NCBI GenBank assembly: GCA_951799445.1
Contig: OX637292.1
Location: 1,801,296-1,865,295 of the forward strand
Reading direction: 5' to 3'
Length of the DNA: 64,000 bases
DNA from: Pseudisothecium myosuroides
Taxonomy: Eukaryota; Streptophyta; Bryopsida; Hypnales; Lembophyllaceae
Each line of letters begins with the position of its first letter. Position 1 is the stretch's first letter. The position numbers and the translations under genes are program-made. The notes beneath the pieces are model-generated. The model worked only from the letters and a program-made list of their open reading frames with translations, made no database searches and was not told the DNA's origin. Of this stretch, positions 10,746 through 23,200 are shown in pieces.

Positions 10746-11698
10746 AACGCCTATAGGCCCAAATACTATTTTTGGGCAAGATATCAATTTTGGATAGTTT
10801 ATTATGCATAGAATTTTTATTTTCATTATTTCAAATTTTCACACACGATGTGCTCTCCGAGTAGCTTTCAGGCGGATCAGGCCCAATAATTTCATAACAT
10901 CTAACCACAAGGTCAGAAAGGTTTTGCATGATAAGTATTTTTTTTATCTCTGGGCAGCTCAGGCAGCAAGAAAACGTCTTCAAAAATCACTTGCTTCAAA
11001 AATTAAAATTTAAAATTGGTTCTTCAGATTTGTATAAACAAAAGAAGCTTTGAATCATTCCATTAATCCATTCCGATCACCAAGCCAAAACTCAAGCGGA
11101 TTTTTAGTTTGACGGTATTTTTTCAATCCTTACTCCCAAAAAAAAATCAAAGTCATTTGTTTAATTCAAATTTCAGTATTTCTGGGAAAAAAAATATATA
11201 TTGGGTTTCAAGATTCTTTATTCAAACATCACAACCATTGGGACTGGCATTTTTCAATTCCTTCATCAAATTCCTAACAATTTAGTGTTTTCAATCATCC
11301 TCTACTTTTTTCTATTTTGTATTTTTTTCCTATGTGTTGTACAATTGTAAATGATCTGAAAATTGTCAAGCATGGACCGAACTTGCCTTCAAGAATGAAT
11401 CCAAAGAGTTACCCCAATTTTCGTCATTTTTTAAAATGAATGTGACCTTGTGAAGTGCAGCTGCCCCGTTTTCCGGAGGGACCAAAGAAGCACTTTTGCG
11501 GATTGAAACACTATTATCTTACAATCTAGATGGTGAAAAATTCTACAAGTTTTTCCGCATCTTTTCTAACCAGTTTACTACGAGATCCTACGGTTATATG
11601 TGTCCAACAATAAAAAGTTTATAAAATTTGGTACTTATACTGAATCCAATAGTGCTACAGTAGTTTTGGTACAAACTTAGTCAAAAATCTTTAAAGGC
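10746..11698. mobile_element. Degraded TTAA-type MITE, subfamily 2
   Basis: The interior matches the copies at 5750, 16436, 25140 and 56555: TTTTTGGGCAAGATA near the left, then TTTAAAGGCTAAA in place of the CTTTAGGGGTTAA right end. The ends are mutated, so the boundaries are approximate. Confidence 0.5.
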
Positions 11699-11899
11699 TA
11701 AACACAAATATCTTGCAATATGTGTGGTCCAAAATTATGTCTAATGCTCCACAAATTCTTATACTAGTTGGGTATAAGATCCTATGGCTACATGTGCCCA
11801 AAAATTAATTTTCTAATTGTTCTCTTCTTTCCTATAGAAATGGCAATTCACAATTGTAAGATTTGTTGCCAAAAATAAGGCCTTCGGCCTTGCGGGTTT

Positions 11900-12995
11900 A
11901 GGAATGTAAGTCGAGCGCTATCTTCCTTAGAAGAGTTTTTTAAGTTTTCAACTGCATTCTTGGGGATAAGAAATTGTACACTAAAGATCCATGGTGCGAA
12001 ATATTTCTCCTAATGATAGTCCACTTGATGGAGCCCAAAATGCACATCCAATGTTGAACCCCAGAACTTCCATTGTCCTGTTCCAAGACAAAGGGAATTT
12101 TGAGCGGTTACCTCTAACCTCAATTTGTAATAAAACGTTCTGAAACTTTCCTATTTCATAGGAAAGTTGATTAGCTTTGTCATAATATGTTTTTATTTCA
12201 ATTGGTACCTGGGAGTAGAAGTTACACCAAAAAAACTCTGAAATTGAACTTGACGGGAAGCACAAATTATTTGGCAAATAGACAAAATGATTTTTTTTCC
12301 TTTTCTTCAAAATTTTTATAATTCTCTCTATATGCGAACCTTCCATTCATTCTGTTTGGATTAATAATGGAAAAGTTATGGAGAACTTTGCTTTTCAGGG
12401 AATTTGAGCATCTTCTTAGGAAAATGACTTGTAGAAGTGTAGAACTCTTTTATCAATGCAATTCCTACAATTTTTCAAATTTTTTTTTTCAAAATGTTGT
12501 GTTTTCTAGCTTAAATAATCTCACCAATGGGATCATTATACTTCAACCCTATGTAAGATCTACTAACAATTTTTTTTCTTTCTTGTCTTCGACGTACTTC
12601 TATAGTTTTATTTAATAATTCTTAAAATAATGAAAATAAAGTGTTCCTTTTTTAAGAAAAATATAGAATTTCAACTTACGTCTCCAACACATAAAACCTT
12701 AAATTCAATGTTTGTATTTCAAAAATATTCCACAACTAGCGATCAAATTCACCAAAAACTGAAAGCCAGTATTCAAAAAAAAAATCTTTTTCGACTTCAA
12801 ATGCTAATAACCTCAACCTATACAGTGAAACTTCATGAAATTTTGACAACATCATCTACAATAAGTGAAGTACAAGATCGTACGCTTAGATTGGAAAAAA
12901 AAAGAAAAGAAAAGGGTTCATGGGTGAATGCAGCAAAAATGGCAGCTTCGGGTGTTTGTAAACCAAAAAATGACCTTCGAACTTCAAGGGTTGAA
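11900..12995. mobile_element. Degraded TTAA-type MITE, subfamily 1
   Basis: AATTGGTACCTGGGAGTAG, the middle section and AAAATGGCAGCTTCGGG followed by CCTTCGAACTTCAAGGGTT parallel the interior and right end of the MITE at 9597-10521. The terminal repeats and TTAA are lost. Short frames inside are fortuitous. Confidence 0.45.
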
Positions 12996-13502
12996 AACAC
13001 CCAATTTCTCCAACTTCAAATGTTTACACCTTCCTTTCATGCAATCCGACTTTGTACATTCACATACAACACCCAACTAACTGAAGACAAATGCAGCCAA
13101 GGTGACAATTTCTAATTTTCTATAGCTTTTTGAAAAAATGATAGACTTAGGATTTCAAGGTTTAAAAGCAATTCAATGTTTTTGTTGTATATTTGGACTA
13201 TCCTTTTCATTGGAGAGTCTATATTGACTTGAACATGAGATGATGGGAGAAAGCGATCCGGTACAATATTTATATTAATAAAAAAAACTGGTTACACAGA
13301 AAATGGTATTCAATAATGGTAATCTCAAATACCTACCAATGTCTCACATATTCTCAAAAAAGGCCATTCTATCTATAGTGCGAAATACAGTACTACAATT
13401 CAACAAGATCATTGTACTACGCTTGGCATGAAAAAACATTGCATGTACATTTAACAATATACATGATCGTATTCTAAAAGAAAGTCGTTACAACAATACA
13501 CA
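12996..13502. other. 3' flank of the 368-aa gene
   Basis: AT-rich and without a gene. It probably holds the 3' untranslated region of the minus-strand gene ending at 13503. Confidence 0.5.
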
Positions 13503-14609
13503 CTATTCCTCCTCGGAATCTGAATCGGTGTCATCTCTCTGACTTGGCCCAGTAGAAGCAGACCCATAAATCCCAAGATATGGACCTCCACCATAGATGT
13601 CTCCACGTCCACTTGATGCACCTGTTTGTCCATAATTGCCGTAGCCAGGACCTCCAAAAGTTGGTGGAGGAGCTGAAACGTTGTGGTCAGAGCGATCTTC
13701 GTTTGGACGACTATAATAGGAGCTCCCGTGATGTTCATATGACCCACCTCCAGTGGTTCCACCGTAGTATTGTGAGCCTCCTTCGCTGGAACCACGATAC
13801 TGTACGGTTCCATGGGTTCTTTCTCTGCCTTGAGATTCACCTCGGGGATCATTAGCATATTGAGAATGACTTCCGCCTTGTGGTGGGCCATATGCACCAC
13901 GGTCATGTCCGTATGACCTATCGTGCCCAGGCTGTCGACCATGATCTTCTAGGCTTCTTCGCATTGCCTCATGCATTTCTTGTTCGTATTGTATGTTGTC
14001 TCGTTCTTCTTGGCGTTTGTGTCTTCCTCCAAATGTTACGGGTGCAGGAGCATCATCATCTTCGTCATCGAGTTCATCCTCTGCATCCGGCAACACAACT
14101 GTGGGAAGATGGCCAAATCCTCGATTAGACCACTTGTACATACAATCGCTCGGACCTTCCCAGTTTGAATCAATCACGTGGGCGCTGCGATTCAATTTGT
14201 GCACATCTTTACCCGGAATAGTGCGCCAATCCACTTCTTTGTGGAGTACAATCTCTGCCCAAATCATGGCCATGACACCATACAACATTATATTTGGTTT
14301 GTTGTTTGGTAAACCTGCTGCTTTTTGGATTTCCTTGTACCGTTGCACAAAGTGCTCGCTCTTACATGTGCTGATTTGACCTTCCCAACGGGGATGTTGA
14401 TAAAGCGTGCGTTCACGTGACCAGAGTTTGGAGACGTGTGTCATTTTCACGTACTTTTTGCACATTGTGGAGGTCCACAATTTCTCCTCCTCATCATCCC
14501 ATCCAGGCTCAGCTACACAAAATGAGTTAGCCCAATCATCCCAATTTATGTCCTGCGATATTCCCCTTTTGGCCTTCTTGCCTTTGCCCCTTGGTGTTCC
14601 GTGTGACAT
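13503..14609 (-). CDS. 368-aa cargo protein with shared N-terminal domain and Gly/Tyr/Ser-rich tail
   Basis: The frame is intact from ATG (14609-14607) to TAG (13505-13503). A short basic start (GKGKKAKRG) is followed by a domain at about aa 36-145. This domain aligns with the N-terminus of the RING protein at 20203-23598: both have GW(D/E)(D/E)E, WTS..CK.YVKM.H..KLW.R, C....FV.R.KE and VDW.T.P. An acidic run lies at about aa 176-188, then a charged helical stretch (about 205-240). The tail is rich in Gly, Ser, Tyr and His (about 240-350) and ends in DSDSEEE. The family is unknown to me. The low-complexity tail resembles disordered RNA- or chromatin-associated proteins, but that is only composition. 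The gene diverges from the RING gene across a roughly 5.6-kb intergenic region and carries its own GC-rich promoter cassette. Confidence 0.8.
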   Translation of the reverse strand: MSHGTPRGKGKKAKRGISQDINWDDWANSFCVAEPGWDDEEEKLWTSTMCKKYVKMTHVSKLWSRERTLYQHPRWEGQISTCKSEHFVQRYKEIQKAAGLPNNKPNIMLYGVMAMIWAEIVLHKEVDWRTIPGKDVHKLNRSAHVIDSNWEGPSDCMYKWSNRGFGHLPTVVLPDAEDELDDEDDDAPAPVTFGGRHKRQEERDNIQYEQEMHEAMRRSLEDHGRQPGHDRSYGHDRGAYGPPQGGSHSQYANDPRGESQGRERTHGTVQYRGSSEGGSQYYGGTTGGGSYEHHGSSYYSRPNEDRSDHNVSAPPPTFGGPGYGNYGQTGASSGRGDIYGGGPYLGIYGSASTGPSQRDDTDSDSEEE

Positions 14610-14892
14610 GATGATCTTTTGAAAATTGAAAACAACAAATCGTAAATTTCAATTTCGATTGTGCAACGCGTGGTCCAAATACTCGAGAATTTTAGTGAGT
14701 GAATTATTAATTGAAACGGTACAATAGTCACTCAACCGCAACACATAACTAGCACTGAAGTACTGAAAGCACTTCAGTGTCCCAGCCCAGTCCCTCACAC
14801 ACCAAGCCGGAAGGGGCGCGCAGATACCCAAAGGCGCTGGATCTGCCCACTTCGGTCAGGAAGGAACTGTGAAGAAATGAGGTTCCGCCCCG

Positions 14893-14901
14893 CTATTTAT
14901 G
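14893..14901 (-). promoter_or_regulatory. TATA box of the 368-aa gene
   Basis: CATAAATAGCGGGGCGG on the minus strand contains a good TATA core. It sits about 290 bp before the ATG, at the gene-proximal edge of the GACCG cassette. The placement is the same as in the other three genes of the element. Confidence 0.65.
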
Positions 14902-15430
14902 CGTTCGGTCGGCGGAGCAGCCGAGGCGATCGCGTACGTCCGAATCGGACGGCAGGCCGACCGACCCCAAGATCCTGCGGTTCTCATCTGTCGGTCTGCT
15001 GATCACACGGCCACCGACAAAGGAGCGGACGGAAAAGGCGGACGGCGTGGACGGAGTCGGTCGTCCGATCGTTCGGTCGGGTTTTCGGTCGGTCCGGTTA
15101 TCGGTCGGATTTTCGGTCGGGTTTTCAGTTGGTCAGGTTTTCGGCCGGGATTTCGGTCGGGTTTTTGGTCGGCCCGGTTATCGATCGGGTTCTCGGTCGG
15201 GTTTTCGGTCGGTCAGGTTTTCGGTCAGGATTTCGGTCGGTCGGGTTTTCGGTCGGTCAGGTTTTCGGTCTCCGGTTTTCGGTCGGCATTTCGGTTGGTC
15301 AGCTTTTCGGTCGGCTTCTCGGTCGATCAGTGGGGTTTTCGGTCGGTCACGATTTCGGTCGGCTTTTAGAGCGGCTTTTAGAGCGGTCGTCTGAGCGGTC
15401 TGGACAGAGGTCGGGAAATCGGTTGGTCGC
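14900..15430 (-). promoter_or_regulatory. GACCG/CGGTC cassette upstream of the 368-aa gene, with TTTTCGGTCGG array
   Basis: A GC-rich block (14900-15060) passes into a tandem array (15048-15370) of 10-14-bp units such as GGTTTTCGGTCGG. This is the reverse complement of the unit in the left subterminal array at 4032-4706. Read in the direction of the gene it is GACCGAAAACC. Long plus-strand frames over the array arise from the repeat and are not genes. Confidence 0.8.
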
Positions 15431-15559
15431 TTGGCACATCGGTCCGGAGAATAAACCTGAAGCGAAAATGCACCACATATGGACTCATGAAGTTCACGTG
15501 GACCAGAAATAAGTCACTAACTCAAAGTTCAAACGAGTTCTTTAAGTTCCTCATTCGAT

Positions 15560-18480
15560 ATCAAATGATTGTGTGCTTCAGATGTGCCTCAAGTAAACAT
15601 GAAGCACACCTCAAGCACACTTATACAATTATTATTGCTTTTAAAAAATAATCACCTCAAAAATAAAAACGTTCTTTGAAATTTCAAAATTGGACTACAA
15701 ATGTTTGGGTGGGTTTAAGGTATGCTTGAGGTTCACGTCAAGAACACATAAAGCACACTTGAAGCGCACTTCGTGACTTCGTCTAATGAAATTGCCTTGG
15801 AATAAGAAGCTATGAAAAATTTAACTTGGATTAAAAATACTTTGCTTTTGCATGAAGTAACCTTGAAGCAAAATTGAAGTATATTTCCACTATTATCTTA
15901 TGGTTGGTCGGTTGGATCATAAAAATAATTTCAAATTGAAACCTTCTACTAAGTGTACTAAATGAAATCATAAGGTTCTCAAAGTGCGCTAACAAGAGAC
16001 GTCACGCACATCTACAAATCATCTCTTCTATTTGCATTGCTTTGAAATGATGATGAATTTTAAAATGAAATGCTAATTTCCAAAATGAAAAGCATAAGTA
16101 AAAGTGATTGAAGTATGCCTGAGTTCTAATTGAAGCATATTTCAAGCAAATTCCATCTTGTCAAGATACCTCGAATAATTTATATATTTTGTTGAATTCA
16201 ATTTTTTTCATATAAATGCCAATCGAAATCATGAAAAGTTTGAAGTGTGCTTAAATAGACTTATAGACCTAAGGTCGAACGGGCAAAATACTTCCTTCAT
16301 TTTCAGTGCATTATAAAGAAGTCAAAAAAAAAATCAAATGTACTAGGGAAAAAAAAAATAATGGCGTGTGCTTCAGATAGACGTGAAACACACCTCAAGC
16401 ACATTTGTATCGTTTAACCACTAAAGCAACAAACACCATTTGTTGGCAACATAGCGATTTTGGACAGCTCCGTACAAACGCAATTTTTATTTTTTTTCTT
16501 TAAAATTTTAACACAAGATGTGTCGAAGGAGTATCTTTAAGGCCCAACGATTTTTATAGCGTTTGACAACAAGGTTAAAAAGTTACTGCATGATAGGTAG
16601 TTCTGTTTGATCTTTGGGCAGCTCGGGCAGCCAATAAACTTCTTTAAAAATCACTTTTAAAAAAAATAGAAATTAGAAATTGGTTCTTCAGATGTATATG
16701 TACGCGGGAAGCTTTGAATCATTCAATTCCAATAAATGAAGAAAAAATTATGAGGATTCTTACTTTCAGGGTACTTATGGAATCATTAGTCTAAAGAAAA
16801 CTTTGAAGTCATTTATTTAACTCAATTTTGAATAACTTCGAAAATAAAATTAAAACATTGGGTGTACATTATTTACTTTAATATTACAACCGCTTTGGAT
16901 TGGCATTTTTCAATTTGATAATTAAATTTGTAACAATTTAGTGAACATTTGAATCATTCTCTACTTCTTTCAACTTACAATTTTTTTCCTGTACATTGTA
17001 CACTTCCAAATGATCTAAAAATTTTGAAGCATGTGGCCAACTTGTCTAAGGAAAAGAATCCAAAGAGTAACTACCATTTTGGACATCTTTTCATATAAAT
17101 GTGACCTTGTGAAATGCAGGTGCCTGGTTTAGGGCAGGGACCAAAAAAGCATTTTTGTCATTCCAAAGTTCAAACGCTATTAATCCTATTATCTTGCAAT
17201 CGACATCGTGGAAAATTCTGATATTTTTTCCACATCTTCTCAAATTAATTTACTACAAGATCCAACGTTATATGTGTCCAAAAATATTTTTATTTCAAAA
17301 TTTATTACTTGTACCAGAAATGGCAGTTTTGGAGCAGTTTTGGTGAAAACTTAGTCAAAAAAACTAAGGGGTCAAATTATGTTGGATTATAAAGACAACT
17401 TTAAATTGAAATCTTTTACAATAAAAAGATCGAATTTCAAAAAATAAATAAAAAAAGCGTAAGGTGTATTTCATGTGTACTTCAAGCTCACCTAAAGGTT
17501 GAAGCACGTTTTTACTATTCAAAGTAGTGTGGATCCTAAAAATGATTTTAATTTAAATCTCTTATTGAATAATTCAATATCAACTCATCAAAATACCAAA
17601 TGCTTAAATTATGCTTGAAGTACACCTCAAGCACATCTAGTATACATTTTCACTATTTCCATTCATTTCAAATTAAATAAATTTGAAGATAATAGAATCT
17701 TCTTTTCAAAATTTCAAAATTTACAGTATAAATGAAATTGCTTGAGTTGCGTTTGAGGTCCACCATCAGTTCACCTCAAGCAAATTCCTACTACTTAGAT
17801 TTCTTCATATTAAAAGAATAAAAATTTGAATTTCTTCTGGTTTAGAAATTCAGATGTAGTAATACAGTGCTTAAAGTGTGCTCCTACCATGCTTAAGGTT
17901 TATTTCAATTCTTCAAGCAACTTTCAAGCACATTCTTAAAATTTCTTGAATTTATGAAGAACAAAAAGTATAGTTATTTGAATTTATGATTGAAGGGGTG
18001 GAAAATAAGGTGCCATGCATGTAAACTTTAAGTTCATTTGAAAAATTCTCTCCTAATTTGAAATGCATTCAATATGAACTCTTAATAAACTATTTTTTTG
18101 AATAAAGGAGATCATGAATTTCTAAAATAGTAAAATTGAGGTTCAGTTGTGATTGAGGTGTGCTTTAGGTCTATCAACGTGTCTTTAGTGTTTTTGTTTC
18201 ATTTGAAAACAAAGAATTGCTGATTCAATTTTTTCAGATATGGTTTTCCAATGTGTGTTTTATATGTGCTTGAGGTTTATTAAGCAAAGTTGTTTGCTCT
18301 TCATTTGTAAAATATATTTTTGGTTGCCAATTTTGGGGGAGTTTCTGATTCAAATGAAATGAGAAAAGTAATGGTGCCCTTTTAGTTGAGAGATAAACCT
18401 TTCACCCTATATCTAAAGACTACAAGAAGTACACGTCAAGTGCACTTGTGAAATTGCCCCAAAAATTGAATATAATTGAT
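15560..18480. repeat. Dispersed CTTGAGGT/ACCTCAAGCAC repeats between two divergent cargo genes
   Basis: Within AT-rich DNA the words GCACACCTCAAGCACA, ATGCTTGAGGT, TACACCTCAAGCACA and GTGCTTGAGGT recur every 100-300 bp (for example near 15600, 15725, 16390, 17620, 17750, 18260 and 18430), on both strands. They look like an old, diverged tandem or inverted array. A TTAA-type MITE interrupts it at 16436-17370. No gene is supported. Confidence 0.6.
16436..17370. mobile_element. Degraded TTAA-type MITE, subfamily 2
   Basis: GGCAACATAGCGATTTTGGA at the left matches the copy at 25140 (GGAAACATAGTGATTTTGGG). The right part (AATGGCAGTTTTGGAGCAG then ACTAAGGGGTCAAATT) is a decayed version of the CTTTAGGGGTTAA end. 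Boundaries are approximate. Confidence 0.5.
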
Positions 18481-18529
18481 AGTTTGAATCCTAATCGAAG
18501 TGCAATGAGAGAAGTAAAAAAAAAAAAAT

Positions 18530-19262
18530 AAGAGAAAATCAAAGTAATTTTTTCTTCGAATGTTTTTCTCAAAGATTACATTTTTGTCTACATATGAAGC
18601 TTTGTTCCCTTCAATTTGAAATTTTGGATTAATAATGAAAAAGTTCTTCAGAATCTGATTTTTTCGGACAATTTAAGAATCTCAAGGAAAAAAAAATTTG
18701 AATGATTCACTATTGGATGTTATTTTTAGAATTTTACCAAGGAAATTGTTGGACAATCTTAGTCTCTTAGATTTCCTAGCTACAAGAATCTCACTGTTGA
18801 GATTATTGTGATCCAATTCCATCTAAAAGTTATTACCAGTTTTGTTTTTTCTTCCATCTTCCATCCAATTCTACTTGACAATTTTATAATGAGTGAAAAT
18901 CAAGTGGTTTTTTTCCTAAATTTATTGGGTACATTATGAATTCAACTACTTTACGTAGATAAGTGGATAATCAAAATCATTAGTATTAAAAACTTGAACT
19001 ACAAAGATTCAAAGCCAAAAACTATAGTCAAGCAAGGTGCCACTAAACTAATTTTCTTCCTTCTAAATTCATATATTTTATACTATACACAGTTTAGTTT
19101 TTGAAGCTTTCTTTTACGTATCCATATACTAGTTAAGAATAAAATCTTATAGTTTGATATTCCCAAAAAGAAAGGTTTGATGGTTCTTTACTCTTTGAAA
19201 TAGCACTGAAAATTTTTAGTTGTTTTTTAATAGGAATATCACCTTACTCCTCTAGGGATTAA
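18530..19262. mobile_element. Degraded TTAA-type MITE, subfamily 1
   Basis: ACATTTTTGTCTACATATGA through CTCCTCTAGGGATTAATA parallels the interior and right end of the MITEs at 9597 and 58119. The left end is missing. Confidence 0.4.
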
Positions 19263-19368
19263 TACAATTGGTCCTTCCATTGGATCCAAAATAAAAATTG
19301 AAGAATCATTTGATTATATCACATTGCAGTGTTTTGAATTTAGGATTTGTAGCATACGATTTCTGATT

Positions 19369-19406
19369 AGGGTTTAGGGTTTAGGGTTTAGGGTATAGGG
19401 TTTAGG
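19369..19406 (+). repeat. Short interstitial plant telomere-type repeat
   Basis: Four to five copies of TTTAGGG, one changed to TATAGGG, lie just before the GC cassette of the RING gene. Arabidopsis-type telomere sequence is common in streptophytes. A tract this short may be a 'telo box' promoter element or a repair scar. Confidence 0.75.
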
Positions 19407-19614
19407 AAATACTACTTAGACAAGAGCCTTAAAACATGAAAAAAGAAATTCAATCACAATACACATTATTACTTCTACATGACTTCTACATTGGATGCTT
19501 CTAGAAGGATGCATCCAATGTAAAAGCGAATCAAACCGTTTTAGTGCAGAATGCGGAATCCGAGGTTCCAGACAGTCGGTCTTCTGCAGCGGTGAACAAT
19601 TTTCGTCAACCTTG

Positions 19615-19985
19615 GCGGTCGTCCAGGTCGGCCGTCCGAATCGGTCGGCGTAACTTAAAACGGCCGTCCGAATCGGTCGGCGTACCCTGAAACGGCCGTC
19701 TGAAGCGGTCGGCATACCCTGAAACGGCCGTCCGAAGCGGTCGGCCTACCCTAAAACGGCCGTGTTTGGTTCGGATGGCTTCGTATGTTGGTTCGGGCGG
19801 TCGGTCAGTTTGGAGCGGTCGCTGGGGTCGGTCGATGCGCGGTCGGCAGAGGTTCGAGGCAGACTGCGGCTTCGGCGACCGCCGCGGAGGAGGAACGCGT
19901 CGGTCCGGGGCAGGTCCGCGAGGTTCGGGGCTGGTCCGGCGGCGGACGCGGCTTAGGTCTGGGGTCGGTCGGCTATAAGAGCGGA
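19615..19985 (+). promoter_or_regulatory. GACCG/CGGTC promoter cassette of the RING-finger gene, with 32-bp tandem repeat
   Basis: About four copies of a 32-bp unit containing GGCCGTCCGAATCGGTCGG start at 19630, 19662, 19694, 19726 and 19758, an exact 32-bp period. They are followed by irregular CGGTCGG-rich sequence. The block ends in CTATAAGAGCGGACGGCC with the TATA core at 19974-19979, about 225 bp before the ATG at 20203. Frames on both strands inside the block are not credible genes. Confidence 0.75.
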
Positions 19986-20202
19986 CGGCCTCCTCGGACC
20001 TCCTCACTTCAACTCCCCTTCGGCGCCAAGTCGGCTGATCTCTGTTGCTTTATGCGCCAGTTGCTCCTACATGGTGGAGAGTTGAAGTCATTGAGCTTTT
20101 GATACGGGAACTTTTTGACATTTTTACTTGTGCATATACATTGGACGTCACTTGCGGAGTATTTCTTGAATTGGAGGTGAAGGCAATTTCAAATTGCCAA
20201 TC

Positions 20203-23200
20203 ATGACTGGTGAAGGTGATGCGACTACCGATGGGATGACTTCAGGTGGTGATAACACGAAAAGGATTAAACAAAAGGGAGCCAAACATGAGCTTCATTA
20301 TGAGATTTTAGATAATCCTGACATCAAAGCCGAAAGCGGATGGGAGGAAGAGGGAGCAGAGTATTGGACCTCCAAAATCTGCAAGCAGTATGTTAAAATG
20401 TACCACATTGGCAAGTTGTGGCCTCGAGATTTTCACTCGGTCCACACACGGGCTTTCGGTTGCAAACCAGGGAGTTGCCAAAACTCGCAATTTGTTTGTC
20501 GATCGAAGGAGGTCTGGCGGGCGCTTTTTGGAGACAAGGGAATGAGTAAGGGGTACATCAATTATACCTTGGCATCTATGGTTTATGCGGAACTCATACT
20601 AGGCCGCAAAGTGGATTGGAGTACGTTTCCGACATTAGCACAGTGTCCACTGCTGATTGGAAGAAACCAGAAAGATATTCTCCATTGTCCCCCCAAGCCT
20701 CAGGCAAAACCCAAAGAAGCATTACAAATTACTACAACGCATACAACGGAGGTTGGAGAGGGGACAAGTGATGCAGCGCAGTTGGGTTCATTGCATGCCC
20801 TTGCGGAAGTTGGCAATGCCCTCGCGGGAGGTACAATAGAAGAAGTCTTACCAACTCCCCCAGTGAAAGTGAGCAATGCCGCTTCGGGAGGCGCAAAGAG
20901 ACAGGTGTTTCTGACTCCTCAAATGTGTTTGACTTCCAAACCGATTTTGAGTACTGTGTTAGGTCGAGAGACTACTCCAAACAAACGCGGCCCCGCGATA
21001 GGAAATGGGGCACCTATTTTGCCACGAAAGGAGGTTGGCGACAAAGAAGTTGCAAGGGCCAATGCTAGAATTGATAGTCTTCTAGAGAGCAATGCTCTAC
21101 AGCCCTTGATGTACACACCTCTTCCGCCTTCGTCTTTACCGTCAAGTCCAATCCTAAGTCTAGAAATGGAAGTACAACCGACACGAAGACACGGAAAAGA
21201 ACCCCAGGACGATGCCATGAACCTTTTTATTGATGGGATAGAGCCTGAAAGCGAGCATCCACATTTGTCACCACCAGGTGATGACCCAGTGGAGAACCTT
21301 GGTCTAATGCAAACTACCAAGGAAGTGGAATTCCTGCTAGACTGCGACAATTGGTGGAAGAAGCATCAAGAAGAGCTTCAGAAAAATGACCCCAACCACA
21401 AGGCCAGCAGCTCTGGAGTGCATTTATGGGGAGCTATCAAGCCATCGGTTGTGGAAACTGCTTTCTCGCTAACTTCTTCAGCTCGACTTGTAGCTCAAAT
21501 TACGCCAAGGATTATCGAGATGGCGCAAGAATTTTCTAGAGTCTCTCCAGAATTGATGACTAGTGCCTTGTCTTTCTTGGATTTCACAAAGTCCATGGTA
21601 CCACTTCTCGACGACAATGTAGGCAAAGCAAGCGAGGTGCTTCTCTTGGAGTCAGAAAACATGAAGTTGAAGGCAAAGTGCAAGGACTTGGCCCGAGAAG
21701 TGCAGATGGAGAAAAAGCTTGTGGAGGCAGAAAAGCGCAGGAATTCATTAATGCTTGTCCGTGTGGATGAGAATGAAAGATTAGAAACAAAACTCATTAA
21801 ATTCAATCGCATGCATGAAGGGGTACCCATCACAGACAATGTGAAACCCCCGTCTGTGGAGCCAAGTCAAGAAAGTGAGGATAAACTCTCTCTTCCTTTC
21901 GATAAAGTTCAAGCAGTGCAGGAGACCGAAGTTGTGCATTTGGATGACGAGGAGGAAACCCGTAGATGGGAAGTGCAGGTACGACCCTCCACCAATAACC
22001 CTACCCCGACACTGGTGGATGCTTCCATGCAAACTGAAGGTCAGGAGTTTGAAGAGCTGAAACAAAAATTGAATGAAACAATTCGAGAAAAAGCCCTTCT
22101 TCAGTCGGACTTGGAACAAATGAAACAGACAATGGACTTGCGTCACTATATGCCCGGGTACGGATTGGAGTATTGGTGGTTGGCATGGATGCAGATTCTC
22201 CAAGACAGGCCCTCCGTGGTATCCCGAGCAATGCAAGGGCTTCAAAAATTGGCAATGAAGTCGGCTGAAGATTGTAGTGCCATTGAGACCTCTTTAAAGA
22301 GGTTCCAAAATGCGTTCCATCAAGGAATTAGGGGGTATACCGAAATTACATGTTGGGGAGACATGGATGTCATGTTTGAGCGCTTGAATCACACGAAGAA
22401 GGAATCACCAATTAAGAATGTGAATTGGACCTTCGAAGCAGAGGAAGGATGGGTGCCTTACAATACACTTTCAGCACACATCAAGAAGCATGAGAAGGTT
22501 GTAGTGCACGCTTGTGATCCGGCTCCGGGCATCTTGGAGGGTCATTGTAGTGTTTGTCAAGGCCCCTTTGGTCCTGAAGGAGCTCTAACTATGGGCCAAT
22601 GTCGTCACACTTTCCATGTAACATGCATGGTTAGAGCATCGCTCATTCGTTCAGTTTGTGCGGAGTGTCGCTCTCCTTTGAGTCCTAGGTTCTATGAAAT
22701 GCTTGGGATTTTGGAAGTGATGCCCCCTGGCCACGAATACAATCGTTGGAACCTTCCATTGGACCAAGGACCATACAAGTTTTCGAATTACTTGCATTGG
22801 GGAAAACCTCTGACATGGGATGCAAATGAGCGAAAGCATGGACTTTACGAGGAGTCCCAAGAACCGGTAGATGATCTCATATGGATGACTATGAACAGAG
22901 AGGTGGAGTTGCGAGCACGAGTTATTGAAAATGAAGAGGGTCGTGAATTATTTTGTCGCAACATGGGGGGGCATTGGAGCTTGCAGCACCAGAAATTCTT
23001 CCGATTTCCTGAAAAGGAGGTGAAAAAAGGGCCAGATGGCAATTGGGTGGAGGTGGAGGGTCCGAAAGAGTTTAAGGAGCAGTACGGCGCGTATAACCAC
23101 ACTTTGATTGGCAGGGCCTTCTTCTTGTCCAAGTTGGAAGAGGCTGCAAAAGTTCGCGCTCTTGTCCAAGTAGATGCAGCAATAAGTACAGAGCATGCAT

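Noticed and set aside
14899..15512. Long plus-strand frames upstream of the 368-aa gene.
   Set aside because: Same repeat artefact as at 4032-4706, in reverse orientation; no domain, and placed in the promoter cassette.
20194..20202. A start three codons before 20203 for the RING gene, and a start at 26884 for the transposase.
   Set aside because: Both would need TTG initiation; the ATGs at 20203 and 26968 are normal starts and fit the TATA spacing and the BED-finger N-terminus.
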